A DNA stretch of 64,000 nucleotides from Accumulibacter sp. GTDB taxonomy: Bacteria; Pseudomonadota; Gammaproteobacteria; Burkholderiales; Rhodocyclaceae. Shown one piece after another: positions 44,431 through 54,158 of this stretch. The notes beneath the pieces were generated by a model. That model saw only the letters and a list, made by a program, of their open reading frames with translations. It did not search any database and had not been told where the DNA came from. Within the stretch, counting starts at the first letter, position 1, and each line of letters opens with the position of its first letter. Position numbers and translations under genes: made by a program. The stretch lies in contig NZ_JAMTDQ010000006.1 of the NCBI RefSeq assembly GCF_023806635.1, forward strand, positions 1 through 64,000, written 5' to 3'.

Positions 44431-47400
44431 TCAATGGTCAAGGAAGCGTTGGCGGTATTCGTCGATCGGCAGCGGTCGTCCGCAAAGGTAGCCCTGCATC
44501 TCGTCGCACCCTGCGCCGGCCAGGAAGTCGCGCTGCAGGTCCAACTCGACCCCCTCCGCGATGACCGTCAGTTGCAGACTGTGCGCCAGCGCGATCACCG
44601 CCTTCGTGATCGCGCAGTCCTCGAGGTCGGCCGGCAAGCCGCGTACGAAGCTCTGATCGATCTTCAGCTTGTTGATCGGCAACCGCTTGAGATACGCGAG
44701 CGAGGAATAGCCGGTGCCGAAATCGTCGATGACGAGGCTGATGCCCATCGCCCGCAGATTGTCGAGCACCTGCACGCTGCTTTCGGCATGACTCATGATG
44801 GCACTCTCGGTGATCTCCAGCTCGATGCAGCTCGCTGCCAGCCCCGAAGAGGCGATCGCCTTGCGCGCCGTCTGCTCGATTCCGCCACGGCTGAACTCGA
44901 CGCCGGAGACGTTGATCGACAGCACACCGGGGGCGAGACCGGCGGCAACCCAGTCCGCCCAGTGGCTTGCCGCCGTCAGCAGGACCCATTCGCCGATCGC
45001 CACGATCAACCCCGACTCCTCAGCCAACCTGATGAACTCGCCCGGCATCACCAGCCCGTGCGCCGGTCGCAACCAGCGTACCAGCGCCTCGGCCCCGAGC
45101 AGCCGGCCATCGCGCAGGGAGAACTGCGGTTGCAGGTAGACGCGCAGATCGCCCCGTTCGATGGCACGGCGCAGGTCGGTCTCCATCTGCAGACGCTCGA
45201 GTGACGATCCGGTCAGTGCCTTGGTGAAGAAGTCGTAGGTATTCCGGCCGCGTTCCTTCGCCCGGTACATCGCCACGTCGGCATTCTTCATCAGCGATTC
45301 GACATCGTTTCCATCCTGGGGGAAAACGCTGATACCGATACTTGCGCCGACAAAGAACTCCTGCCCGACCGTCACCGGAGCATCCTGCAGAACGGCGAGA
45401 ATCTTCTCGGCAACCAGCGAGGCGGCACCCGGCTCGGCGATGCCCTCGACGATGATCAGGAATTCGTCACCGCCGAGGCGGCCAACGGTGTCCGATTCCC
45501 GCATCAACCGGCGCAGGCGTCGCGCCACCTCGCAGAGGACCCGATCGCCAGCCTGATGGCCGAGGGTGTCGTTGATGATCTTGAAGCGGTCGAGGTCGAT
45601 GAACAGGACGGCCAGCTCGTCTTCGTCGCGATGCGCCCGCTGCATTGCCTTGTGCAGCCGGTCCGACAACAGCAGCCGGTTCGGCAGGCCGGTAAGGGGG
45701 TCGTGGTGAGCCTGATGGTCCAGTTGGTCGTGTGCCCGGCGCAACTCGGTGATGTCCGAAAAGACGCCGACGTAGTGGGTGAGGCGACCCTCGCTGTCCT
45801 TGACGGCACTGATCGTCAGCGATTCCAGGAAGGTCTGTCCGTCCTTGCGCCGGTTCCACAGCTCGCCCTGCCAGCGCCCTGCCGTGATCAGTTCGTGCCA
45901 CATCTGCCGGTAGAGCTCGCGATCCTGGCGACCCGACTGCAGGATGCGCGGGTTGCGTCCGATGACCTCATGCTCGCCGTAGCCGGTGATGTCCGAGAAC
46001 GCCCGGTTGACGGCAATGATGCGACCGTCGGGGGCGGTGATGGTGATGCCCTCCGCACTGCTGTCGAAGACGGTGGCCGCCTGCTGCAGCCTCTCCTCCA
46101 TCCGCTTGCGCTCGGTGATGTCGAGCATCACGCCCACCAGACCGCTGCCGGCCTCATCGGCATTGCCGTAGGTCGCCTTGTGGAAGATGACGTCACGATA
46201 GGAACCGTCGGCATGCAGGACCTTGGCCTCATGGACCTTGGATCCCCCGCGCGCGAGGAGTTCGTTGTCGGCCGCCTGATAGCGGTCGGCGAGTTCCTGC
46301 GGCGCGAGGTCGTGCACGGTGGCGCCCACCACTTCGCTGCGGGACCTGCCGATCATTCGCAGGAAGGCCTGATTGCAACCCAGGTAACGCCCTTCGCGAC
46401 TCTTGTAGAAGACCGGACCGGGAATTGCCTCGATCAACTGCCGCATGAAATGGAGTTGCTGTGACAGCTCGCGCGTACGATCGGCGACCCGCTGCTCGAG
46501 TTCGAGATGGCTTTGCCGCAGTCTCTCCTCGGCCGCCCGCTGCGCCGTGACATCTTCGTAGGTCCAGATCCAGGTATCGGCCTTCTCGTTCTCGCCAATC
46601 GTGCGACCGATCACCCGCACCCGGATTGGCTCTCCGTCGCGCCGGCAGTAGACGAACTCGCCGGCAAGTGTCTCCCGTCCCGGACGGTGGTCGTAGACCA
46701 GCCGCCCCTCCTCCTCCCATGCCTCGTCGCTGGCAAAGAGGATGCGCACCGACTGCCCGTTCAGTCCTCCCGGGGGATAACCGAAGATCTCTTCGCAGCG
46801 ACGATTGCAGCGCAGGATGGTTCGCTGCCGCTGGTAGGAGATGCCGATCATCGCGTTGTCGAAGATCAACTGCTGCTCCCACAGGCTGTCGACCAAGGCC
46901 TCTTCGGCAGCACGCCGCGCTGTCACGTCTTCGAAGAGCCAGACCAGGCCCTCATCCGGGTTGTTCGGGTTGAGGCGACTGCCCGTGACCTGGCACCAGA
47001 TCGGCGTGCCATCGGCCTTGCGGTATTCCAGCTCGCCGCTGTACCGCCCGCTTGCATCGATCACCGCGTGCGCACGTTCGCCGGCCTCGCGCCAGAGTGC
47101 GTCGTTGGCGAAACAGATGCGGGTCGATTGGCCCGGCAGTGTTCCGGGTTGGTAGCCGAACATCCTCTCGAAACTCGGATTGCAGCGCTGGATGATCCGG
47201 TCGCGCAGGAAGGCAATGCCGATCGGCGCCCGCTCGAAGATGAGTGTCTGCTCGCGCAACAGGCTGTCGTTGGCAGCACGGGCGCGAACCTCGTCCGAAA
47301 TGTCGCGCACGATCCAGACCGTGCCGTTTCGCGGTGTCGCCGGATCGATGGCCCGGGCCACGAGGTGGGCGACGAAGGCGCCGCCATCACGGCGCGTCAT

Positions 47401-47664
47401 CTCCGTCACCAGGTCGAGTACCTGCCCGACGCGCAAGGAGGCGCGCGCTCTTGCGCGAAGGGCGTCGCAGGACTCGCTGTCGGGATAGAAGACGAGGTCT
47501 GGCTGTCCGACCAGAGTTCCCGGCAGCCAACCGAAGACTTCCTCGGCGCGCGGGTTGCAACGATAGACCCGACGGTTGCGGATGCAGACCACTGCCACCC
47601 CCGAATGATCGAGAATGGCGCGGTATTCCAGCAACTGCTGTGCGAGTGAGTCGGACTTCCTCAT
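44431..47664 (-). CDS. Five-PAS GGDEF-EAL c-di-GMP signalling protein
   Basis: A soluble 1077-residue protein. Five PAS domains lie in series; the first three are closely similar (each with a CNP/CNRR..EEVFGY-type block), the fourth ends in VGVMLDITERKR, and the fifth in GVFSDITELRRA. The GGDEF domain is canonical (RLGGDEFLIIVEG) with an RxxD inhibitory motif (RESD). The EAL domain keeps EALVRW, ELEITES, DDFGTGYSS, KIDQSF and AEGVE, so both activities are possible. No membrane segments are seen. The ATG at 47664 overlaps the nucleotidase stop by four bases. Confidence 0.93.
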   Translation of the reverse strand: MRKSDSLAQQLLEYRAILDHSGVAVVCIRNRRVYRCNPRAEEVFGWLPGTLVGQPDLVFYPDSESCDALRARARASLRVGQVLDLVTEMTRRDGGAFVAHLVARAIDPATPRNGTVWIVRDISDEVRARAANDSLLREQTLIFERAPIGIAFLRDRIIQRCNPSFERMFGYQPGTLPGQSTRICFANDALWREAGERAHAVIDASGRYSGELEYRKADGTPIWCQVTGSRLNPNNPDEGLVWLFEDVTARRAAEEALVDSLWEQQLIFDNAMIGISYQRQRTILRCNRRCEEIFGYPPGGLNGQSVRILFASDEAWEEEGRLVYDHRPGRETLAGEFVYCRRDGEPIRVRVIGRTIGENEKADTWIWTYEDVTAQRAAEERLRQSHLELEQRVADRTRELSQQLHFMRQLIEAIPGPVFYKSREGRYLGCNQAFLRMIGRSRSEVVGATVHDLAPQELADRYQAADNELLARGGSKVHEAKVLHADGSYRDVIFHKATYGNADEAGSGLVGVMLDITERKRMEERLQQAATVFDSSAEGITITAPDGRIIAVNRAFSDITGYGEHEVIGRNPRILQSGRQDRELYRQMWHELITAGRWQGELWNRRKDGQTFLESLTISAVKDSEGRLTHYVGVFSDITELRRAHDQLDHQAHHDPLTGLPNRLLLSDRLHKAMQRAHRDEDELAVLFIDLDRFKIINDTLGHQAGDRVLCEVARRLRRLMRESDTVGRLGGDEFLIIVEGIAEPGAASLVAEKILAVLQDAPVTVGQEFFVGASIGISVFPQDGNDVESLMKNADVAMYRAKERGRNTYDFFTKALTGSSLERLQMETDLRRAIERGDLRVYLQPQFSLRDGRLLGAEALVRWLRPAHGLVMPGEFIRLAEESGLIVAIGEWVLLTAASHWADWVAAGLAPGVLSINVSGVEFSRGGIEQTARKAIASSGLAASCIELEITESAIMSHAESSVQVLDNLRAMGISLVIDDFGTGYSSLAYLKRLPINKLKIDQSFVRGLPADLEDCAITKAVIALAHSLQLTVIAEGVELDLQRDFLAGAGCDEMQGYLCGRPLPIDEYRQRFLDH

Positions 47665-48371
47665 GGCGCTCCAGGCGTTCCGCCAGCGTGCCGCCTTCTT
47701 GTCCCGGGCAGCGACCGCCAGCCAGACTGCGGCAACTGCAGGCGATGCCAACGCCGTGGCAGATCGAGCACCGAGCGCAAGCGCAGATCCAGCCACGGCG
47801 GCTGACGCGTGCTGCAACTGATCCAGACAGTCTTCATCCCGAGATGTTTCGCCGTCTTCAGGTTCACCAGCGAATCCTCGACCATGATGCAGTGCTGCGG
47901 CGACAAGCTCTCGCTGCGCAGCAGATGGCGGAACCCGCCGACCGCTGGTTTCGGCTGGAAGCGGAGCCGCTCCACCGAGTAAAGCGCTGCGAACCGGTGG
48001 CGCACCCCGACCAGTTCGAGAACCGCTTCGCTGTAGGCCAGTGGCGCGTTCGAGAAGAGGATCTTGCGTCCGGGCAGGCGACCCAGCATCGCGTTCAGCC
48101 CGCGCTCGAAGACCAGCATCCGCTCGAGGTCGGGCAAGTCATGCGTGTGGTGAAGGAAGTGGTGCGGGTCGGTGCCATGATGGCGCATCAGGCCCAGCAG
48201 CGTCGCACCGTAGCGCTGCCAGTAATCGAGTCGCAGGCTGGTCGCCTCGTCTTCATCGACACCGAGGTGCTGGCGGATATAGGTCGAGATCGCACGGTTG
48301 ATGTGCGGAAAGATGTGCGGCGTGGCATCGTGCAGCGTGTTGTCGAGGTCGAACAGCCACACCGGCGACAC
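47661..48371 (-). CDS. HAD-family pyrimidine 5'-nucleotidase
   Basis: A 236-residue haloacid-dehalogenase-type phosphatase of the Sdt1/TIGR01993 group, which dephosphorylates pyrimidine nucleotides. Motif I is WLFDLDNTLHDA (nucleophile Asp), motif II KILFSNAPLAYSE, motif III Lys in RFQPKPAVGG and motif IV CIMVEDSLVNLKTA. It lies 22 bases downstream of argB and overlaps the PAS-GGDEF-EAL gene by an ATGA. The C-terminus (RRRHAGGTPGAP) has no homology and may be a run-through tail. Confidence 0.88.
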   Translation of the reverse strand: MSPVWLFDLDNTLHDATPHIFPHINRAISTYIRQHLGVDEDEATSLRLDYWQRYGATLLGLMRHHGTDPHHFLHHTHDLPDLERMLVFERGLNAMLGRLPGRKILFSNAPLAYSEAVLELVGVRHRFAALYSVERLRFQPKPAVGGFRHLLRSESLSPQHCIMVEDSLVNLKTAKHLGMKTVWISCSTRQPPWLDLRLRSVLDLPRRWHRLQLPQSGWRSLPGTRRRHAGGTPGAP

Positions 48372-48393
48372 CGCGTTCAGCGCGATCTCCGGC

Positions 48394-49311
<918 letters not shown>

Positions 49312-49407
49312 CTACCCGGGCACACGGCAAACACCAAGGCTCCACGCGGCGGAGAACGCGCCGGCGCGGCCCGCCGGGGGCGCGGCGTCGACCGCGGGCG
49401 GGCGGCG

Positions 49408-50355
49408 ATGAACGGCAGTGTCGAATCACCGGGCAGGCGCCCGGCTGCCTGCCGTGGCCGCTTTGCCCCTTCACCGACGGGCCGGCTGCACTTCGGCTCG
49501 CTCGTCGCGGCCGTCGGCAGCTATCTCGATGCGCGCGCGAGCGGTGGCAACTGGTTGCTGCGCATCGAGGACATCGACCGACAACGAACGGCTCCCGGTG
49601 CCGCCGATGCCATCCTCCGCACGCTCGCGGGCCTCGCCTTCGAGTGGGATGGCGAGGTCCTCTACCAAAGCCGGCGCCTCGATGCCTATCGCGCCGCGTT
49701 GAGCCAGCTGCGCGACAACGGCGACATCTACCCCTGCGCCTGCTCACGGCGCGAGATTGCCGCCCACGCGCCGGCAGTGGGCGTCGATGGTGCTCCGGTA
49801 TACCCGGGCACCTGCCGTTCCGGCCTGCCGCACGGCCGCGACGCGCGCTCCTGGCGCATGCTCGCGCCGGCCGACGAGGTCGCTTTCGAAGATCGCGTGC
49901 AGGGAACGCAGCGGCAGGATGTCGCCACGGCCGTCGGCGATTTCGTCCTGCTGCGAGCCGACGGTCAGTTCGCCTACCAACTCGCCGTGGTGGTCGATGA
50001 CGCGGCGCAGGGAGTCAACTCGATCGTCCGTGGCGCCGACCTGCTGGACTCGACGCCTCGCCAGATCTGGCTCGCGCAGCGCCTGCGCCTGACCGTCCCC
50101 GCTTACGCGCACCTGCCACTGGCGAGCAACGCCGCCGGCGAGAAGCTGTCGAAGCAGACGCGCGCCAGAGCCATCGACGCCAGCATCGGCAGCCCGCTGC
50201 TGGCGGCGGCGCTGGAGTTCCTCGGACATGCCGTGCCGGCCGATGTGCGCCAGGCGCCGCTGCCCGAGTTCTGGTGCTGGGCCATCGCCAACTGGTCGAT
50301 CACTCGCGTACCGGCACGACGCAGCGCCACACTGGGTCAGCGCCTGCCGCCGTAG
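49408..50355 (+). CDS. gluQ: Glutamyl-Q tRNA(Asp) synthetase
   Basis: Truncated glutamyl-tRNA synthetase paralogue that attaches glutamate to the queuosine of tRNA(Asp), 315 residues. It has the class I HIGH-like motif in RFAPSPTGRLHFGSLVAAVG, the KMSKS-like SNAAGEKLSKQTRA, and the zinc ligands CACSRRE and GTCRSG. The anticodon-binding domain of GltX is absent, as expected. It converges on the phospholipase D gene, with 19 bases of 3' overlap. Confidence 0.94.
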   Translation: MNGSVESPGRRPAACRGRFAPSPTGRLHFGSLVAAVGSYLDARASGGNWLLRIEDIDRQRTAPGAADAILRTLAGLAFEWDGEVLYQSRRLDAYRAALSQLRDNGDIYPCACSRREIAAHAPAVGVDGAPVYPGTCRSGLPHGRDARSWRMLAPADEVAFEDRVQGTQRQDVATAVGDFVLLRADGQFAYQLAVVVDDAAQGVNSIVRGADLLDSTPRQIWLAQRLRLTVPAYAHLPLASNAAGEKLSKQTRARAIDASIGSPLLAAALEFLGHAVPADVRQAPLPEFWCWAIANWSITRVPARRSATLGQRLPP

Positions 50356-51497
50356 CCGCTGATGCCGACGAAGATCCGCAGCACGCCGTAGCTGGCCCGA
50401 CGCAGCAGGCGCGAGTACCACGGCTGACGTTGCCAGCTGTCAGCCGGCAGCTCCCGTGCGCCGTCGCTCATGGCCGCCGCCAGGCTCTGTCGCAGCTCAT
50501 CGGCAAAGCCCCCGTCGAGGACGACGACGTTCGCCTCCCGCGCCAGCAGGAGACTGAAGGGATCGATGTTCGACGAACCGACCGTCGCCCAGTGGCGGTC
50601 GATGACCGCCACCTTGGCATGCAGGAAGCTGCGCTGGTATTCGAAAATCCTGATCCCGGCGGCGAGCAGGTTGCCATAGAGCGCCTGCGTCGCGTAGTGC
50701 AGCAGGCGATACTCCACCAGCCCCTGCAGCAGGATCGTCACCCGTACGCCGCGACCGGCGGCAGCCCGCAGCGCCCGCCGGAAGCGCCGGCCGGGCAGGA
50801 AATAGGCGTTGGCCAGGATGATCTCGTCACGTGCGGCGCCGATCGCTTCGAGATAGGCACGCTCGATGTCGCGGCGATGGCGAAGGTTGTCGCGCACCAG
50901 GAAAGCGGCCGTCTGCTCGCCGCGCACCGCGGCGCTCGCTTCGACGAGTCCCGCCAGGCGGTAGCGGCGATTGAGCCGGGCCCAGAGGACGAGTTCCCAC
51001 AGACGATGGAGCGCCCGCTGTATCGGCACCAGCAGGGGTCCTTCGACGCGCACCGCATAGTCGTAGCGCGGCGAGGAACGATACGGCGAGTTGAAGTCGT
51101 CGATGACGTTGATGCCACCGACGAAGGCGACCCGCCCGTCGATCAGGGCAAGCTTGCGGTGCAGTCGTCGCAGGCGATGGCGTCGCAGGCGGAAACGTGC
51201 AATCTCGGGCCGGTAGACCAGCGCCTGCACGCCGGCAGCGTGCAGGTACGGTTGCTGTCGCGCGGCGAACGCCGGCGCGCCGAAGCCGTCGACGAGAACG
51301 CGCACGACGACGCCGCGGCGTGCGGCGGCCGCCAGCGCGGCGGCAACGGCCTGCCCGGTCTCGTCATCCTCGAAAATATAGCTCTCGAGGTGCACCTCGC
51401 GCTCCGCCGCGTCGATCGCTGCCAGCAGCGCCGGGAAATACTCGCCGCCGCTGTTGAGCAGCCGCAGACGGTTGCCGGACAGGAACTGGGGGGCCAC
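50337..51497 (-). CDS. Phospholipase D-like cardiolipin synthase (ClsB type)
   Basis: A 386-residue phosphatidyltransferase with two HKD motifs: HRKLALIDGRVAFVGGIN (about 115-130) and HAKVAVIDRHWATVGSSN (about 280-300). Without N-terminal membrane helices it is closest to ClsB (YbhO), which makes cardiolipin from phosphatidylglycerol or phosphatidylethanolamine. The start is GTG 51497. The gene lies 61 bases downstream of an MscS channel gene on the same strand, so membrane-stress genes are grouped. Confidence 0.88.
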   Translation of the reverse strand: MAPQFLSGNRLRLLNSGGEYFPALLAAIDAAEREVHLESYIFEDDETGQAVAAALAAAARRGVVVRVLVDGFGAPAFAARQQPYLHAAGVQALVYRPEIARFRLRRHRLRRLHRKLALIDGRVAFVGGINVIDDFNSPYRSSPRYDYAVRVEGPLLVPIQRALHRLWELVLWARLNRRYRLAGLVEASAAVRGEQTAAFLVRDNLRHRRDIERAYLEAIGAARDEIILANAYFLPGRRFRRALRAAAGRGVRVTILLQGLVEYRLLHYATQALYGNLLAAGIRIFEYQRSFLHAKVAVIDRHWATVGSSNIDPFSLLLAREANVVVLDGGFADELRQSLAAAMSDGARELPADSWQRQPWYSRLLRRASYGVLRIFVGISGYGGRR

Positions 51498-51558
51498 GCC
51501 TGTCCCGGATCAGGGCGCGCTGAACGCCTGCTGCCGTCCAGCGCACCCGCCGCGGGAG

Positions 51559-52380
51559 CTACTGCTGATTGACGAAAACCACCTGCGCCGGCATCGGCGC
51601 CGGAAAACCGGCGGCACCGAGCGACTCGCGAATCGTCCTGTTGGTATCGAAGTACACCTGCCAGTAATGATCGGTGTGGCAATACGGACGGACTGCCAGC
51701 AGCGGACCAACTAGATTCAGTTCGAGGATCTCGACATCGACCGCCGGGCTTGCCAGGACGTTGGGAATCTCCGCGACCTTTTCCCTGAGCAGCGCCATCG
51801 CCGCCGCGTGATCGGCTGCGCCGGACAACTGCGCCTTCAGGTCAACGCGGCGATAGGCGTTCGACGAATAGTTCTGGATCGTGTCGCCGAAGATCTTGCT
51901 GTTGCCGACGAGCGTCAGCACGTTGTCGGGCGTGTTGATCGCCGAAGTGAACAGGCCGACTTCCTTCACCGTACCGGTGACGCCACCGACGGTGACGAAA
52001 TCGCCGACCTTGATCGGCCGCAGGATGATCAGGAAGACGCCGCCGGCGAAATTGGCGAGCAGTCCCGACCAGGCGAGACCGATGGCGACACCGGCGGCGG
52101 CGAAGAGGGCGGCGAAGGTGGTCGTCTGGATGCCGAAGTATCCCAGGATGCCGACCACCAGCAGAATGTTCAAGGTGACGTTGATCACCGTGCCGAGGTA
52201 GCGCATGACGGTCGCGTCGACCTTCTGCCGCTCGAGTGCGCTCTGCACCAGGTGGCCGACGGTGCCGATCAGCCAGCGTCCGACGACCCAGAAGGCGATC
52301 GCGGCAATGATCTTGATTCCAAGCTCCGAACCATACTGCAGCGCCAGCTCCTGCCAGCGCGAAATATCCTGACTCGTCAT
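51559..52380 (-). CDS. mscS: Small-conductance mechanosensitive channel MscS
   Basis: Inner-membrane channel that releases solutes on hypo-osmotic shock, 273 residues. Three N-terminal helices are present, the third being the glycine/alanine-rich pore helix (FAALFAAAGVAIGLAWSGLL, then ANFAGGVFLI). The cytoplasmic cage has IKVGDFVTVGGVTGTVKEVG and the strand region PYCHTDHYWQVYFD. ATG 52380 is chosen; upstream codons are unlikely to be translated. The gene is divergent from the 44-residue peptide gene. Confidence 0.93.
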   Translation of the reverse strand: MTSQDISRWQELALQYGSELGIKIIAAIAFWVVGRWLIGTVGHLVQSALERQKVDATVMRYLGTVINVTLNILLVVGILGYFGIQTTTFAALFAAAGVAIGLAWSGLLANFAGGVFLIILRPIKVGDFVTVGGVTGTVKEVGLFTSAINTPDNVLTLVGNSKIFGDTIQNYSSNAYRRVDLKAQLSGAADHAAAMALLREKVAEIPNVLASPAVDVEILELNLVGPLLAVRPYCHTDHYWQVYFDTNRTIRESLGAAGFPAPMPAQVVFVNQQ

Positions 52381-52475
52381 GAGGTTCTCCCGTTTATGAG
52401 TAGGCCGAAGTTTCCCATCGTCAGCACGGTAGCGCAAGCACCAGCCGCCAGCAGCAGGTTCCTAGCCGAAAATAG

Positions 52476-52494
52476 GGATGAGAAAATCTCATCC
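52476..52494. repeat. Perfect 8-bp palindrome (operator-like)
   Basis: GGATGAGA and TCTCATCC flank a three-base AAA spacer. It lies between mscS and the small-protein promoter, about 20 bases upstream of the -35. It could be an operator or a weak hairpin of the mscS leader. Confidence 0.45.
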
Positions 52495-52514
52495 GTGGGC
52501 TGAGTTTATATCGT

Positions 52515-52543
52515 TTGTCTGCCGACGGTGCCGCCGATATATT
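52515..52543 (+). promoter_or_regulatory. Sigma-70 promoter for the small membrane protein
   Basis: A -35-like TTGTCT (52515-52520) and a -10 TATATT (52538-52543) are 17 bases apart. The predicted start near 52550 leaves about 90 bases of leader. Confidence 0.5.
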
Positions 52544-52638
52544 GCCCGCGTGATCTCCTCGGTCGTACCCGACGGACGACGGTGAGGGGGGTCCGGTCTC
52601 GCAGACTGCGGGACCATCGACGACACTGGAGAACGAAA

Positions 52639-52773
52639 ATGTCAGAGAGCATCCCGCTGCTGGGCGCCGGGTTCACGCTCGTGGTCATGGTGGCCTTCCT
52701 CTCTTCGCCGGGAATCGGCATCGCGATCGACTGGCTCGCACGGCATCGGCAGGAAACCCGCTCCGGCAGCTAG
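52639..52773 (+). CDS. Small single-pass membrane protein, 44 residues
   Basis: The frame MSESIPLLGAGFTLVVMVAF followed by LSSPGIGIAIDWLARHRQET has a hydrophobic helix from about residue 5 to 30 and a charged tail. GGAGAACG lies seven bases before ATG 52639. A promoter-like pair is upstream and a strong hairpin follows. I recognise no family. Small membrane peptides of this size are common and often unannotated. The gene may be stress-related by its position beside mscS, but that is a guess. Confidence 0.5.
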   Translation: MSESIPLLGAGFTLVVMVAFLSSPGIGIAIDWLARHRQETRSGS

Positions 52774-52801
52774 TCCTGCCCAAACTTTGACAACACCGGC
52801 C

Positions 52802-52830
52802 CGCGGTATCCTGCGCGGAAGGATACCGCG
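52802..52830. repeat. Perfect 11-bp hairpin downstream of the small membrane protein
   Basis: Arms 52802-52812 and 52820-52830, starting CGCGGTATCCT and closing AGGATACCGCG, surround a seven-base loop. No T-run follows on either strand. The rest of 52774-53001 shows nothing else. Confidence 0.55.
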
Positions 52831-53001
52831 CTCGCCTGCCGGGCAATCTCCACCCACCCGGGCAGCGTCGCGCAGTTCGACGCCACGGACGCGTGACACT
52901 GACGCTGGCACGCGCCAGCGGGGTCGAGCGGCCACTCCGGGTGGCATCCAGGCAATGCCCGTTGCCCGCTCCGGCGGTGCGCACGATGGCGGCATCCCCG
53001 G

Positions 53002-53889
53002 TCACCGCGGACCGCGGTACTTGCGCCACGCGCTCCAGCTGAAGATCAGGAGTCCCAGCCAGATCAGGCCAAAACTCAGCAGCCGGCTGGCCTGCATCGG
53101 CTCGCCGAAGAGCCCGACGGCGGTGACGAACTGCAGCGTCGGGTTGATGTACATCAACATGCCGACCGTCGCCAGATCGAGGCGCCGCGCCGCGGCAGCG
53201 AACGCCAGCAACGGCAGGGCCGTGAGCACGCCGGACCCGATCAGCAGCGCCATGGTCGGCGGCGCGTGCCCGACCCAGACGGAGTGCCCGCGCTCGGCCT
53301 GCCACGCCGCATAGAGCACGCACAGGGGCAGCATCGCCAGCGTCTCCAGCCAGAGACCCGGGGCGACATCGACCGGCAGGCGCTTGCGGATCAGGCCGTA
53401 GGTGCCGAAGGTTGCGGCAAGAACCAGCGAGACCCACGGCAAACTGCCGAATGCGAGGATCTCGTTGGCGATCGCCGCGACCGCCAGGCTCACCGCCAGC
53501 CACTCCAGCCGATCGAGGCGCTCGCCGAGAACGACCAGTCCGAGAACGACGTTCACCAGCGGCGTCAGGAAGTAGCCAAGACTCGACGCGACGACCTGCT
53601 GCGTGTCGACCGCCCACAGGAAGACCAGCCAGTTGACGCCGATGAGCAACGCCGCGCCAGCCAGCAGCAGGAGATGCGTGCCGTTGCGCACGACTGCCGC
53701 GACGCTGGACCACTGTCGGCGCAGCGTCAGCAGCCCGCTGACGAAGACGCAGGCCCAGAAGGCGCGGTGGCTGAGGATGTCCATCGGCGGCACCTGCGAG
53801 AGCTGATGGAAGAACAGCGGAAAGAATCCCCACATGCCATAGGCGACGAGACCGCAGGCGATGCCGGCGAGTTGCGTCCCGGCCTTCAA
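53002..53889 (-). CDS. rarD: RarD-type EamA transporter
   Basis: Ten-helix DMT-superfamily exporter, 295 residues. The opening GIACGLVAYGMWGFFPLFFH and LLIGVNWLVFLWAVDTQQVVASSLGYF are the RarD signature. The second half has SFGLIWLGLLIFSW. The start is TTG 53889 (no ATG upstream in frame); a stop in another frame overlaps it. Substrate is unknown; E. coli RarD is annotated as a chloramphenicol-sensitive protein. Confidence 0.9.
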   Translation of the reverse strand: MKAGTQLAGIACGLVAYGMWGFFPLFFHQLSQVPPMDILSHRAFWACVFVSGLLTLRRQWSSVAAVVRNGTHLLLLAGAALLIGVNWLVFLWAVDTQQVVASSLGYFLTPLVNVVLGLVVLGERLDRLEWLAVSLAVAAIANEILAFGSLPWVSLVLAATFGTYGLIRKRLPVDVAPGLWLETLAMLPLCVLYAAWQAERGHSVWVGHAPPTMALLIGSGVLTALPLLAFAAAARRLDLATVGMLMYINPTLQFVTAVGLFGEPMQASRLLSFGLIWLGLLIFSWSAWRKYRGPR

Positions 53890-54158
53890 CGCTCGGGCTG
53901 CCGGCTCTTGGCGGCAACGGTCGCGCCGGCGGCTGCCGGTGGGCGTGACGACGCAGGCGGCAATCCCCGTACCTCGCCGGCGCGGTCATCGCAGCGATCG
54001 CCGGGCAGCGGCTGCCTCCTGGCCGCCTCCCCATCGACGCCGGTTCGCGCCCTCGCGCGGGCTCCGGCGCAGCGCCGGCAGCCGCTGTCCGGCAGCCGCG
54101 ACGGGATACCGGCTTCGCCGACGCCAGCCGGCAGCCTCTCGTCGCCCATCGGCAGCGG
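53890..54158. other. Spacer between peroxidase and rarD
   Basis: An 87-residue minus-strand frame (MGDERLPAGVGEAGIPSR at 54149) fills most of this spacer, ending just before rarD. It is arginine/alanine-rich without any family resemblance and is probably chance. No other gene is seen. Confidence 0.4.

Noticed and set aside
52787-52812. TTGACA and TATCCT as a promoter
   Set aside because: The spacer is only 14 bases, too short for sigma-70; the second element is part of the hairpin.
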